This document shows positions 32,338 to 45,600 of a stretch of 64,000 bases of DNA, in pieces. The position numbers were made by a program, and so were the translations under genes. Position 1 is the stretch's first letter; every line of letters begins with the position of its first letter. The notes under the pieces were generated by a model that worked only from the letters and a program-made list of their open reading frames with translations, was not told the origin of the DNA and searched no databases. The DNA comes from Ilex aquifolium (Eukaryota; Streptophyta; Magnoliopsida; Aquifoliales; Aquifoliaceae), in assembly GCA_951799425.1 (NCBI GenBank), contig OX637397.1, forward strand, positions 6,315,001 to 6,379,000. The letters run 5' to 3'.

Positions 32338-33228
32338 TAATTTTTTTTTGGATGATCTCTTTAATCATATAATTTAAAATTAAATGAACAAAAGTAAAAT
32401 AAGAGAGGTAGGGGAGAGAGAAGAGGGGGTGTAAATGTGAATTAGTGGGATTATCTGGTATTGGAGTTTGTGTAGTAAAAATGATATTTTTGAACGGGAA
32501 AAGAAATTTAGGGATGAATTTTGTACCATTAGATCAAAGTAAATAAAAATTAGATCAATTTTGATCGTTATTTTGTTTTTATAAGTTGATAATTTAACTT
32601 TTTAGCTGTAATATTATATAGATATTTATACAAAATTCGCATAGAATTATAGTTGAATCAAATGTTGATAAATTCAATTCTCAATCTATGAAGTATGATA
32701 TAACGAATTTGGATTCAAATTTGAATAATCAATTAAAAGTGACAAGTGATTTAATTTGGGTAACAATTCTAGACACGATTCACAAGCACACACAATCAAT
32801 AATGAGTTAGTGAGTTTAGAGTTAATTTAGCGAATTCAAGTAATAAATTAGTAGTCCAGTTAGACATACATGGATATGAATCCGGCTACACATAACATGA
32901 ATTTTGTTAAACACGATGTATACACTACACGAACCTAATTATTTAAGATGGGTCTAATTAAGGTATTGAAAATTTATTTTTTTATATTGTATTTTATTTT
33001 TTCATCAATCAAAATAAGACATGTATAAAATAAAATTTATATTTTATTATTTTTATGATACGTATGTATTTCTAAGTCTTTTCCCAATAAAGCCTTGTAA
33101 TTCCTTCTCCAATTAGGCCACAAACCTTCCAAACTTTCCTTCTTCAACTTGGATTATGCCTTTGCCCGTTAATCCTCTATATATTCACCTCATCAAACAC
33201 ATCTGTCACACACAGTTCTCTCTCTGTG

Positions 33229-34190
33229 GAATGAATGATGAAAGAGTTTATAACCTGAAATTGCCAGAGTTTGCTCGGGTCGTGTGTGTGTTGGATCTTC
33301 CAAAGGTTGGTTAGTAGTGTCAACGGAATCAGAATTCAACCCGAATCTTTTTTAACTAAATCCGATTTCTAGAGAACAACTTGTAATTCCTTCCCTTTCA
33401 ACTATCCCATTTTTCGAAAATTTTATTGGCAGGCTACAAAAGACACAAAGTTTCATTGACAGAATTGAACTATCTTCTGTTGATGCTGCACAATATGTAG
33501 TTTCAATGGTATGTGATGACACCAAGGTATTGATGAAAGATGAAACATCTTCCAAGGTGATGAAATCTATGGAGACATGTTATTTCATAACAAGGCATTC
33601 AATGTCATTATTGCCAGTGATGAGAATTGCGTTGCAATGTGAACCATCAAACTATAAGATTGTGAAGTGACATTGAAATTGAAATTGATCCCATTCCCCT
33701 TTTTAGGTTATCTAACTCCAGATGGAGTCGAGATTGTTGAGCTTGAGCACTTCCGAGTTTTCAAGAAAACAGCTGGTCAACAATATTTGGTATTGATTGT
33801 TCAACAGATCATGGATTGTTTTGCATTGAAGGATGATTATTGGGATCACCATGATGATGGCCCCAATGTTTTTAGATATTTTGAGACAAACGGATTTGAA
33901 CTTTGAAGTATACAACAAGATCAATCTTAACAATGGCCAAAGTGAGAGGTTAAAGAATTTAGGAGATCATAGAGTGTTGTTTTTGGCAAGCAGTGGTTCA
34001 TTATCCTTTTCGGCAAGGGAAAGCGATGGAATCTATGGAAACTGCATTTATTTTGCATCATCCCATTTTCCAACTTTTGAAGTGCATTTTCCGATTGTGT
34101 GTCGTGAATCCGGTGTTCTACCTAGAAGAAGGAAGAATTCGACGTTCTCTTCCAAAAGCAATACTGATTTTTCATGTAAATGATATTCCC
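33229..34190 (+). pseudogene. F-box/DUF295 pseudogene, copy 3, F-box deleted
   Basis: Upstream sequence including the TATA region and the CT leader is kept, but the CT run is joined directly to the codons for MNDERVYNLKLPEFA. The ATG and about 240 bp encoding the F-box are missing compared with copies 1 and 2. The rest follows the DUF295 part with many disruptions: frameshifts after the CGSSKGW-equivalent region, in-frame stops near 33,356 and 33,372, losses around 33,530 and a small duplication of gaactttgaa near 33,895. The last recognisable part, equivalent to YLEEGRIRRS, is near 34,120-34,150. It is clearly non-functional. Confidence 0.85.
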
Positions 34191-34758
34191 CCCCTCTTGC
34201 TCTTAGAAAACAGTTTTCCTCTTCTTAACTGTCCACTGCATGCTATTACCATGATCACTAGTCATCGTGACTCTGGTTGCGATGATCATGCCTTTTTCTA
34301 CCACTTCCACTAGTCATAGTGACTCTGGTTGCGATGATTGTGGAACTTTAAGTACTGAAGAGGTTATGGACTTTTGTTGGTACAGAAGGATGACTCATTC
34401 TCTTGATAGAATCTCTTGTTCCACCTAATCCAGAGAATTATTATTGTCTCTAGGCAGTAGCAATAATGATACATAAATTAGTTCAATTTCCTTCCATATA
34501 AGGAAACTCATTGAAAACCTGAAGGTAAAAATAGAACATGCTCAGTTGAAAATACAAAAGACCAATCTTTTCTAAACAAGAACAACATTCATAGAGTTGG
34601 TAGTACAAAAAATCTGCTAGATGGATGGATAAATGCTCAATCTGAATGTACCAAGAGTACATACGAATATAACTCGAAAGTAAACACCTAATATCAATGC
34701 TTTAAACTGATTATACTATACAGGTGCACGCCACTCAGATAGTATTCAAGCATGGTGA
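34191..34758. other. intergenic between F-box copy 3 and the kinesin 3' end
   Basis: It contains two near-identical segments (cactagtcat-gtgactctggttgcgatgat, near 34,256 and 34,309). A stretch at 34,440-34,590 matches the 3' flank of F-box copy 1 (near 26,190-26,430), marking the right end of the third duplication unit. The kinesin 3' untranslated region presumably follows. Confidence 0.5.
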
Positions 34759-37700
34759 TTAATGTCTTCGGACAGTAATAAAGGGTGTAGAACTCAAGTG
34801 CTGAGCAAGTTTAGGTGAGAAACCATCGCTTTGCTGCTTGAAATGTGAATTTGGAGTGACTGGAAGTTTGTTTTCCAGTGGGCTGAACGGTATATGACTT
34901 GGGCATTGGACTCCCTTCACTGGACGCAAGCAGGCCAGGTGGCCGCGCAACTGGTTGCTGCAAATGGGAAGTTGGCTTGTCTGCATTGTTGCCTCTTTCT
35001 CTCTGGAGACTGGAGCGCCTGACGGATCCTACATACACAAGTCCATGTCTTTCCCATGAGAAAATTATACTCGAGCAAGCACAAAATATAGATAGCCATT
35101 ACTTTAGCGAAAAAAGATATAGATAGCCAAAAGAAAAGTGATACATATGCAATTACCAAATTGGATCCTGTTCAATACTCGGCCCTTGGACATTATTACT
35201 GGTGTTTCTATGGAAGATTTTTCATAGGGAACACAATGTATCTATCTAAAGGTCAGAGACAGAATCCATTTCGGACATAGGCTTGATGTAAAGACAAGCA
35301 TAGCAAAAAGAAGAAATAAAATTTGATACCAGCAAGAATATATATATAGAAGTCCTTTTCTCTATTTTTCATCGTAGGCTTTTATTTTATTTACCAAAAC
35401 CCGGAGTACAGAGGCACAAACCTCTAGGACAAGACACATCCCCACAAAACTAAAAGGGAAAACCCTTCCAAGCAGCCCCAATAGCAAGCCATCAAAACAA
35501 GCAACCAAATTTGCGCAAAAAGGTTATCCTTCCTAACACCAGGAAGCTAAGGACACCACATGCAAGAAATCAAACAAGTACTCGAACTACATGACAATTC
35601 AGAGAACTACTCCCAGCGAAATTCTTAAGTTATTTTATCAAAGATTGGTAGTTGGGGAACTTATGAAAACAATCTGTAAAGCATGCCTTAGAATGGCAGA
35701 TACTCATATCAATTCTATTATCCCTAGTATCAAACGAAGAAGTACAGTAAGTTCTCTGAAAAGATAGAAAATGAACCATAAGCTATACACATTACAATGG
35801 GAAATTTATGCCAGAAGAAAGTGTTTCTATATAAGCAAATAATAAAACTTAGAATTGATGAGATAGCATATGTTTTCACTTTTCACGGCTATATAAATAT
35901 TTCATATAGAGACAGGACTATATAAATATCAAGGGAAGAATAACATACCCCCAGTACAAGAAAAGTGAATGCTTGATTATCCGCACCAAGATGAATTTCG
36001 ATTAGCTTCCGCAAATCAGCAAGGGTAGAATCCTTTACAACCTTTAGCGTGGTGACAAACTTCCCAGGATTTTCTTTTGACGCCTCCCATTTCACATATA
36101 CTTCCAGATCATCAGTGTTCTCACTTAACTGGTTGCAGTTCTCCTTCGTTTCCAGTGTTTTCTCATCAAAACCCCTGATGTTGTTCAGTGAGTTTTCTAT
36201 AAACCTCTCCTTGTTTTCAGGTTTACTTGATGCCAACAGATCCCTAGAGATGCTTTTTGAAAGTTGTGAGAGTTTATTAGAAGAGTTTTTAGGAGCAGAA
36301 TCCTCTCCAATTGTTCTCATTGGAGGTGATGGAGTATGAGAATTTTCAAACCTCTTTTTGGTGGGAAATGGGGTTCCATTATGCTGAGAAAGCTCTCTAT
36401 AATTCCCACAGAGTGTGAATATATTTTGAATTCTTATCCGCCTAGAAGAGGCTGCATCCTTGGCATTTTCAGGCTCACTCAGCAATCCAAGTCCCACATG
36501 CTTCTCATCATCTCTAAAAGAGTCAACTTTCTCCAGATTCTGGCTTGACAAATTGGGTGTTGATGCCAAAGAACCTGTGTTCAAGTTAAATCCGGGGCTA
36601 GAACTGTCAACCAGCCTGCTAGAACAAACTTTCTTTTCCTCTATTACCTCCTTCTGCACTTCTTCATCCACCGGGTCCTGTTTATCATCTCTCTCCTCTT
36701 CCTCTTCAAATACAGTGCTCAAGTATGGTTTGCTGGTTAAATTTGGCACAAATGCATGATCGTCTTCATCTGAATGGCTTATGTAAGGATTACCCAAAAC
36801 GGCCTGAATAATATTGTTATCTGACTTATGAACCACACCATCTCGTTTCCCCATGTCCATGTCCATTGATTTATCCAAATCCATTGATTTCTCCATTCCT
36901 GGATCTTCGTCTGCATAAATCCCCAACAACTTGCTTGCGAAGCTACGTCCATCTAGGTCTGCTGCATCCCTTGAACGGCCAAGCTCGGACTCAATTTCCT
37001 CCAAGCGACGCCTCAGCATTTCAACTTCCTGTTGCTGCTGCAATATTTTTTCTTCCATTTTTCTCCTTTCAATTTCAACAAATTCACTTGCCATTTTCTC
37101 GCATTCCTGAATTTTCCTCTCCAGCTCGCATTTCAGAGCCAGGGTCCGCTCATTTACTTTCATATTGATTTCTTCTTCACTCCCAGATCCCTTCGCTTCC
37201 ACAAAAGCTAGTTTAGACCTTAGCGCTGAGATTTCTTCTTCTTTCTTCATAAGCTCTTTGTGAGCTTCATTGCGCTCTTTCTCTCTGAGTTTGCTCTCCA
37301 TCTGTAGTTTGTGGATAAACTGGTCCATAGCTGCAATTCTTGAGCCTAAAATAACTGCTGATGTAGAATCTTCAGTTCCTTTCTCCTTGAGGGGTGTGTG
37401 AGGACCACGGACAATACATTTTGCTTTAGCACCATATTCTAGAGTCGAGATGGTCTTATGCATCTCCTTGGGGTCCGGGCTTGCACACAATATCATTAGA
37501 ATCTTAGTTTTATCATCTTCGAAAGAGTCCTAAACAAACCGAACTCAAGAGTATCAGTGATCAACAAAAACAAAAGAAGAAACAAAAAGGGAAGGGATGC
37601 ACTACAATAGTAGACATGAATGCTAGTCGAAGGCATACCTGCAGAAGCATTGTTAACTTGCTGTCTCTGAATGGCACATGAGAATCACCATTAGCAATAG

Positions 37701-39909
37701 ACTCAACCACTCTTTTCAGTGCTATGTTTCCTTGGTTAATCTTTGCAGTCTGTACTTACAAGGAAAACATAAACTGATAAATTTACTGTTTTAAAAAAGA
37801 ATTAGCATCAGAAACCAACATATGGCCTTCACACTTCAATGGAAAAGAAAAGGTTAGAGAAAAAGAATTTACAGGGAGATGGAAAAGCACAAGTCATTAA
37901 ATTTCTACCTGCATTTTTGCTTCCAAACCATTTTGTCCAGCTTGTTCTATATTTTCTGAACCTGCCATGTCAACAAGCATAAGCCGTCCTCCCACTGTTG
38001 GTACATCAAGAATTATCTGACAAAGGTATAGAAAAAGGTTAGATTTCTTTATGACAAAAATTTCAGATGAGGGTTTTTATCCTCTGGGAAGTGTTAAAAG
38101 ATTCAAACCATGCAGTGGCTTCGTGAGCTCCTCTCATTGCATAGGGTACTTTTAACTATCCTTCGTTTTTCAACTTTTTGAATTTCCTTTGATATCTTCC
38201 CTGCTTCATTTCCAGAGATAAATGTTGCATTTTTCGCCTTCTTTCCCATCACTTCCAGTCTCACCTGCAAACACATAGCAAAAATGTCAAATTACCCAGT
38301 GAAAATTAAATGCCTACATAAAATTAATGTCATATAGTGGCATACAAATTGTCTGATAGCAATAACAGTATCATTATTCAAGCATTCCCTCAACTGTGGG
38401 GTCATGCAAAATGTATGTCATGAGAATAAGGCCCAAGTTACAATCAAGTTTATATAATGCATCAAAACTCAACATATATTGACATAAAAATAGCCTCACG
38501 TAAAGAAAAGCCCATCCGGCCATTCAATATGAAGGAAATTAGAATGAGTACTGCAGATATTGTAGATTACCACGGGATATATACTACTTATTTTTGTTCT
38601 TAATTTTCAAATGAATAAACGGTAGTGTTCTCAATACGAAACTACTTGTATGACCATATATGGTTTTCTTGTATGCAAGCTGGACCATGTAGCAACAGGC
38701 TCAATGTAGCACCTGCAGGACATATACATCAGTAGAAGAATAAGGTGTGGGGTATAAAAAGTAGTCTTTTTTCTCCTCCGTATAATTTTTTACGGAAGGT
38801 TTCAAAAAATTAGCTGTCCATAAAATTTTATTTCAACCTCCTAGTACAATGCCAAGAAAAAACAGAATAATATTTCAATGCATGTTATTTTCCCATTTGA
38901 AATTTTTTTTATAATTTGTTCAAAAGACAAAATATCATTTTCCAAAATCTTAACTTTGGACTAAATCCTGAAAATAAAAAGTACATGATAATAAGCCAAA
39001 AATACTAATCCAAGGGAAGAGGTTCTTCATAGAACCCAAATGTCTACTTGAGCAAAACCGAATTCATATCGAAGCTATACTAAGAATTTCCATAAAACAG
39101 AAGCACCTATATGTGTGTGTATCTCTCTACAATAAACTCCATCATATATGCATATTCAATTATATTGCTTGCTATAATCATTACAGACTAGCAATTATTC
39201 AAATATTCAAATATAATTCATCAAAAAAAAAAACGATTCTGACCTTGGAAGCACTTCCCTTGGACCACCCAAGACTAAACCCTCCACCATTATTAGTCGA
39301 AAGCAGATCATAAATCTCCTCATTGTATATCTCCAAAACAGTGACTTGAACAAATGTCCCAACACCAACCCTCTGATCATTACCATCATTCTCTTCATCC
39401 TCTTCACCCAATATATCTCTCAAAGACCTATACACAATCCCTGGCTGCGTCGCGCACCCAAACATGGTGTGACTCTTCCCTGAACCCGTAGGTCCATACA
39501 TCATGATTGTACATTTAGCCCCCAGTTTCACTCCATTGATCCTTTCCTCAACAAATTTTTTATAAAATCCATCAAGATCCTCTTCTTCTGACAAAGATAC
39601 ACCATCAAGACTAAAATCTCTGTACCCAATATCGGTTTTAACTCTAAGGGACTGGCGTTCTTGGTTGATTTGCAATGCAGATATGGGCTTGTTTTTCTGA
39701 TCTGGGTAGTCTCGGATTCGGCCAATTACTTCAACTGGATGCTCTGCAGGTGGGATATCTTTAACTGCAGAGTTGGGGGTAGGAAAGGGTTTGGTTACAT
39801 TAAAGTTTAGGCGTTGCTTTGATTGTGGTGTCTTTAATTGAGTTGTGTGGGTTTTTGATGAAGGTGTTAGAGACATTTGTTTGGATTTAGCAGAAGGTGT
39901 TGGTGCCAT
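34759..39909 (-). CDS. KIN10A: kinesin-10A / phragmoplast-associated kinesin-related protein 2 (PAKRP2) homologue
   Basis: Six exons in phase 0: 39,909-39,244, 38,264-38,109, 38,016-37,909, 37,749-37,639, 37,529-35,949 and 35,028-34,759, giving 963 residues. Residues about 58-390 are the motor domain: P-loop GPTGSGKSH (139-147), switch I NERSSRSH (265-272), switch II DMAGSE (290-295), and the motor end EYGAKAKCIVRG. HPVEVIGRIRDYPD and SPDPKEMHKT match the plant kinesin-10A/PAKRP2 family as I recall it. Coiled coil follows at about 410-550 (KEEEISALRSKL; VEMLRRRLEEIESEL), then a low-complexity region and a conserved C-terminal part (NQLRGHLACLRPVKG) ending SSTPFITVRRH. In plants this plus-end-directed motor carries vesicle cargo along phragmoplast microtubules during cytokinesis. 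All splice sites are GT-AG and no frame is broken, so the gene looks functional. Confidence 0.92.
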
Positions 39910-40260
39910 TGTAAGAAAACCCAGAAATTTTTCTGCTGAATTTCTTGTTAACCAAACAGAAAATTCAAAGTAGAGAGAGGGCTTGGGTTGAAAGGAAAAT
40001 GGTTTGTGGGTTTCTAGAATATTTTCAGGAAAATTCAAGCTCGGAATTCAGTCTCTGTCGTCGGGTTTCATACAGAGATATAATATGAGGTCTTTATTGA
40101 AAAGCAGAGCGAGAGAGATGATTAGGGAATGGATAAATTCTGTGAGAGAGCTCAAAAATGGAAGAAAGCAAGAAGGGTTCTTCTGAGAATGGAAAGAAAC
40201 AGAGAGAGTTGACAAATGAAAATGGATTTTGATTTTTGAAGTAGAATTAAAAATGTGCAC

Positions 40261-40270
40261 TAGCCGTTAC
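40261..40270 (-). promoter_or_regulatory. MSA-like element upstream of the kinesin gene
   Basis: On the minus strand the sequence is GTAACGGCTA, about 350 bp before the kinesin ATG. AACGGCTA fits the AACGGYYA core of the mitosis-specific activator element bound by three-repeat MYB factors, which drives G2/M expression of cytokinesis genes. The match is by eye and to the core only. Confidence 0.5.
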
Positions 40271-42635
40271 GTATTCTAACGTCTATTTCTCCTGTCAAGA
40301 CGCTACTCGGCTACTCCGCGCCGATCTGTCCTTCCTTCCTCGTGTAGGGAAGACTAAGGCGCCTTGATAAATTGTCGAAAATTATAATTTTTTAAGATTA
40401 AAAATATAATTTTTTTAAATTTAAGTCATAACTTGTAAAAAAAAAAAAATTATATGATAGATGCTAAAATATTATAATCGATAATAGAAATTAAAATTTT
40501 TAAATGTGAAGTTAGAATTCATAAACGAGAAATTATATGTGTTTAAGAAAATTTATGATTAATTATGATATAATTTAAAAATGACATGATTGATCTCAAA
40601 GTTTTGTAATCGATTAACAAAATATAATTTCTAAAGCTTAAATTACAACTTTTACAATTTGTAATGGAGAAACTATAACCAGCGTTATCGATTATTATTT
40701 TTTCTCAAGCAATTGTAACTTCTTCTTTAAAGTTTAAAGGGTATAACTTGACATTAAAAAATGGTTATTTTTGATATGGTATAAAAAAAATATCAGTATC
40801 ACAGAATTACCTATGTATTAATCAAAACTGAACTGGGTTCTGATTATTAATTTAAATAAAATTATTTATTTAGATGGTACCGCCCAACCAACGAAAATAT
40901 ATTTATTTAGACATTTTTTAAATATTAATAATTTAAATAACATTTAATCATGCATCACTAAATTTATTGGATTTAAACTAATAATGGGGTGGGTACAATG
41001 AATTTAAATGTGGATGAATGAATTCAACCCAAATTTAAGCGGACAACTATACTAAATGCCTTATAACAGGCATTAAAAGGCGGATCATGGTAGTTTTAGT
41101 GCAAATTTGTGCTTGATTAAATTGATAACCATAAATTTACATAGAGAAATACGGACTGAGATTCTCTTTAATACATTTTTTTTTATTTAATCAGAATACT
41201 CAGTATACACTTTATTTTCAATTCCATTCTTGACACATTATCTATCATGCATTTAAGTGAGATCAATTTATGTATTAACGGGTCCCTCACTCATCGATAG
41301 TTGGTCTCTTACTCATTAATGGTGGATTATGTGGTAAGACGAGAATTTAAAGAACAGTGTATTGTAGGAGATCTGGATCTAAGAAATACATTATAGAAAA
41401 TTATTTTGGATAGAATTCTTGTTAAAAATCCTAAAGTGACAAAATACATTTTACAAATGTCTAAATATTGGTACAAGACTCTTGGTCCAGAGCTATTATT
41501 AGAAGACCCTAATTACATGTAATAGTAATACACTTTTTTCTTAATTTTTTTCAATGATATATCACTTATTATGAATTTAATTAAAAATTATTGTATAAAT
41601 GAGTCTTTTATCAACACACAATAAATGGTTTTTCACTGAAAAGTCTTCCATCATTATATGAGACTTCACCCAAATTGTTGCAAGTTAAGTGGGACCTAGT
41701 GCTTATATTTCTAAATTAAAGTTTTCCATTAAGCAACAATGGTGGGTTCTTAAACCTTTCGATGTATTTTAGTACATATAAATTAACTGTAGAACGACAA
41801 AAATAGAAATGTAGGGTTTTTTTTATTTTTTATGTTATAGAGTTCAACCAATTTGATTACTAGGGCACGTTGAATTCTATAAATTTGAATAAAAAAGAGA
41901 AATAAAAATATCAATACCAATCAATACAAATTATTCTTTCTTATGAATATTATATGGAATAAAAATACCATTTTCTTTCTTAAAAAAATCATATATCCTC
42001 TTCTTTTTCCTATTTCTAGTAATATTTTATGCAATTTTCACATATCTTTCACCTATCTACATTTATATGAAAATAATATTATCTAGAGAATAAAAAGAAT
42101 AATTCGTTTTGAACAATAGATGTCTTTCACATCCAAGTATAATAATGAATATCCTCTTCATTTTTAAATGATAGTTCCAAAAAAAGGTCAATCGAATTTC
42201 ACAACTCCCAAGAGAGGGCATGGTTGACTAAATAAGCGTAATTCACAAGTAATTGCGTACAAATCGAGTTTACGTTATACTCATGAATCCAAATATATAT
42301 ATGGTTGAAACAGTTCCCCCGCAGGGCAGAAAAAATAGAAGAAAAAAGAATGGACAGACATGGGCATGAGAAAGAAACATGACATTCCTTCAACTGGATG
42401 GCTAGTTTACTGAGACTTTCAAAGGCCCTACACACGAACCATTACAGTTGATAGACCTATGAATACACTGTCATACAATATTTCTACTTTTATAGCAGTT
42501 GTCCATGTTGAATCTCTCTATACAATTTGATATACATAAAAAAAAAAAAAAAGGAGAGGGAAAGAGAGGAAGTTGCTATTACAGACAGAAGTTCGAATTT
42601 CAAACAATGGTTCGAAAACAGCTCATCTTCAAAAC
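40271..42635. other. intergenic between the kinesin promoter and the FBN4 3' end
   Basis: AT-rich. About 40,370-40,800 is an A/T-rich stretch with ATCGAT-type palindromes and a ggtataaaaaaaatatcagtatc end, loosely like the MITE at 31,125. From about 41,190 to the FBN4 stop the sequence is duplicated at 58,210-59,368 in the same orientation. No coding frame seen. Confidence 0.5.
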
Positions 42636-45600
42636 TTAAGAGATCACAAAAACACGAACCTCTCCCCGGTCTCCCCTTGTTACGCGGGTATTAGAGTCGA
42701 GGTAGGTAACTTCAAATTCACCTGAACCTGTATTAGATGGTGGCCTTAATGCATCTGGTATCCGAGGTACATCCAATGGTGGAAGTTGTGATAAATTTCC
42801 CGTTGTCTTCACAGTTGTTTTCTCAAATACTATCTTAATTTTGGAAGATCCTATTCATGTAAAAACAGGAACATTTGTTAGGAAGATCATTGTTATGCTT
42901 TTAAACAACACCTGCAGAATATTTTTTTCGGGTAAATGATTAGGAAATGAACATGGAAAGCACCAACCTATGACTTCAAATTTGTGGGCTAAGGTGGCTG
43001 TCACCTCAACAGGTGGAAGAGGCCACGGAACGCCTAATTGAAGCTCTACTATATTATCAAAATCTTTGCTTAAGATGTCAATCCGTTGAAATACCTGATC
43101 AAAACAAAACATGGGATCAATGGTGGAGTTAGACTTTTCAAAGTAGAGGGCCTCCTAAAAGCGAAAAAATATAGAATGTAGAATTATCCTGGGTCATATT
43201 AAAAATTTACAAAAATAAAGCTAACAATTTTCAATGAATAACACAAAATCTAACGGACTAATAGATAATGTTAGAAAACTTCATACGGCCATGGTCCTCC
43301 TTGCACGTAAGATGGCTCCGCAACTGCATGCAATAAGATGATGGGAAAATATGACCAACAGCAGGCTATGTTTTGTATTCACTTTCTAAGCATCCAATGA
43401 ATTTGATTATATTGGATCATTTGCAATTTGAGCGATAAATAAATAAAAGCATGAAAAGCCAAGTCTTTTCAAGCATACCCGGCCAAGAGTAATGGGAAGA
43501 AGTCTTCCAGTTGGGGGGCCAGGACGGCTTCCACCTAGAGTGCGAGATGAGAATGCACTGCTATATATCAGTTTCCACCTTCCTTGCAGTTTATCAAGTT
43601 TAACTGAGAGATCTACAGGTCCTCCCACACCTTCAAGCTCCTTGGCAGCCAAATCTGCCTTCTGTACATCATCTTCACTAGCAGCAAGACCTCTGTTTAG
43701 CCCAGAAACAGCATTCTGTAGATTGACCATCTCATAAGTGTCAGCAACATGACTTATTGTTATAATGATTCCATACAAGCTTTGGGCTAGCATCTAAAAA
43801 TTTATAAACATGTGATGAAATTGAAAACAACAGCTTCAAAGATTGATTTTTTGCAAAAAGAGCTGATACTTATGAGTATACAGAGAGTGAGGAAAAACCC
43901 AACTGATGCCTGCGTCTTGGCAATTTTCTTCAGGTGGAAAACTAATATGCAACCATCTGATGGCCTAAAATATTGCTAAGGATCACAACATAAAAACACC
44001 TAAAGCAGTAATTGAGGCATAGCCATCATAGATTCCAGGTGTATTGATTAAAATATTGGACTTCTTTTAAGATATATTTTCAAAAGAAATGGTATAGGTA
44101 CGGGCTCAATGCTGCTGTGTTGGACACATCTCAACCGTGCCCATGGACTAGTTACAAATTTCCATACATCGTAAGAAGAGGTATTAGTTCCTACCTCTTT
44201 GATTTCAAAGTCAAAATGTTTCTACTTACAAAATATATAGGTATAAAATCAAACGATGATAAGTTTCCTTATCGATACAACAAAACATCTTCCGACAATG
44301 AACGAGGAATCACTACTCAGAACTTGAATGAACATATAATTTGTAGGGGTGAAATTTGGGTGGGCCAACCCGAATTCAACCCAAGTTCAACCCGAAAAAA
44401 CAGGGTTTGGGTTAGAATTTTTAATACTTGAGTTGGATCTAGGCAAAACAACCCCAACTCGAATTGAATTCGGACAAGCCTCGAGTTGTCGGGTTCAACC
44501 TGAATATACATAAATATATAAATATATTTAACTAGTGTTAGTATTTATCTCCACTCTTCAAAATCCAGCCTTTCGCTTCACTTCAAATCTTTACCCTTGC
44601 GCATCCATCACTCTCAGATCCCTCACTCACTCGTCATCTTCTCTCATATGGTCTCAGATTCTCAGCCTCCCTCTCTCACTCGTCACTCCTCCCTCTCTCA
44701 ATCATCACTCGTTTGAATCGTCTCAGACTCTCAGCCTCCCTCTCTCTCTCGTCGCTCCTCTCTCTTTTATCAACCTGAATTAACTAACACAAGATCAACC
44801 CGATTTTTAACTCGAAATCAGTCCGAATTAAGTAACTCGAATTCAATCCGAGTCTATCCGAATTAAACTAGAGCAGTATTCGGGTTGAGTACCTCGAGTT
44901 GAAGTCGGTTAAGGTTAGGATTGAAGATTATATACCTAAGGTTGGGCTAGAGTTGACCTCTCGACCAGCCCGAGTTGCACCCCTAATAATTTGGAAAAGA
45001 AAAAGTGCATCGAAAAACAAACTCTATTTCAAAGTGAGGCAAAAAAGGTCAATAACAGAAACAAAAGGGATACGATTGTACATGAATCTGAAAGATAGGT
45101 ACTTAGTTTAGATTTCCTCAATCTTTTGTCTTGGTCACCAAAAAGACAGATTACCAAAAATAAGGCCAAAATCCCAGCCAAAAAATGATAAAATAAAAAA
45201 GCAGAAAAAAAATTTGTTTGACCATCCAACAAAATCCAAATTGTGTAAAGCTATTGCTTGTACTAGTTGTTTTGTATTCTTTTGATTTCCCATAATCGGG
45301 CCCAGAATGTGCTCCATGTTAAAATAGCATATCTACATATTTTCTTTGTTCTTATGACTCTACATGATGTCACTTCTACCACTTCCTTATATCCCTATCA
45401 CATCCCTGACTCACATCATCGCCAGTCTCCTCTAGACATTGAAACCTTACCATGCAAGAAATGAAATCTCTCTTACTCTAAAACAAAAGGGGACTTCAAT
45501 GCACTTTGTTTGTGTGGGTAATGTAGCTACTTGATCTTTTTTGGTGCTCTGAAGATTTGGACGCAGAAATTGTTTCAAATGGGGCCGACGAGAGAGGTCA

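Larger units (their letters stand above)
30394..33228. other. 3' flank of F-box gene 2 and upstream flank of copy 3
   Basis: This aligns in parts with the flank of copy 1 and is interrupted by two inverted-repeat elements (31,125-31,418 and 31,962-32,337), listed separately. A T run followed by an A run lies near 31,507-31,529. From about 32,640 the sequence matches the upstream flank of copy 1 near 23,850-24,100 (aatttgaataatcaattaaaag). No further gene seen. Confidence 0.6.
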
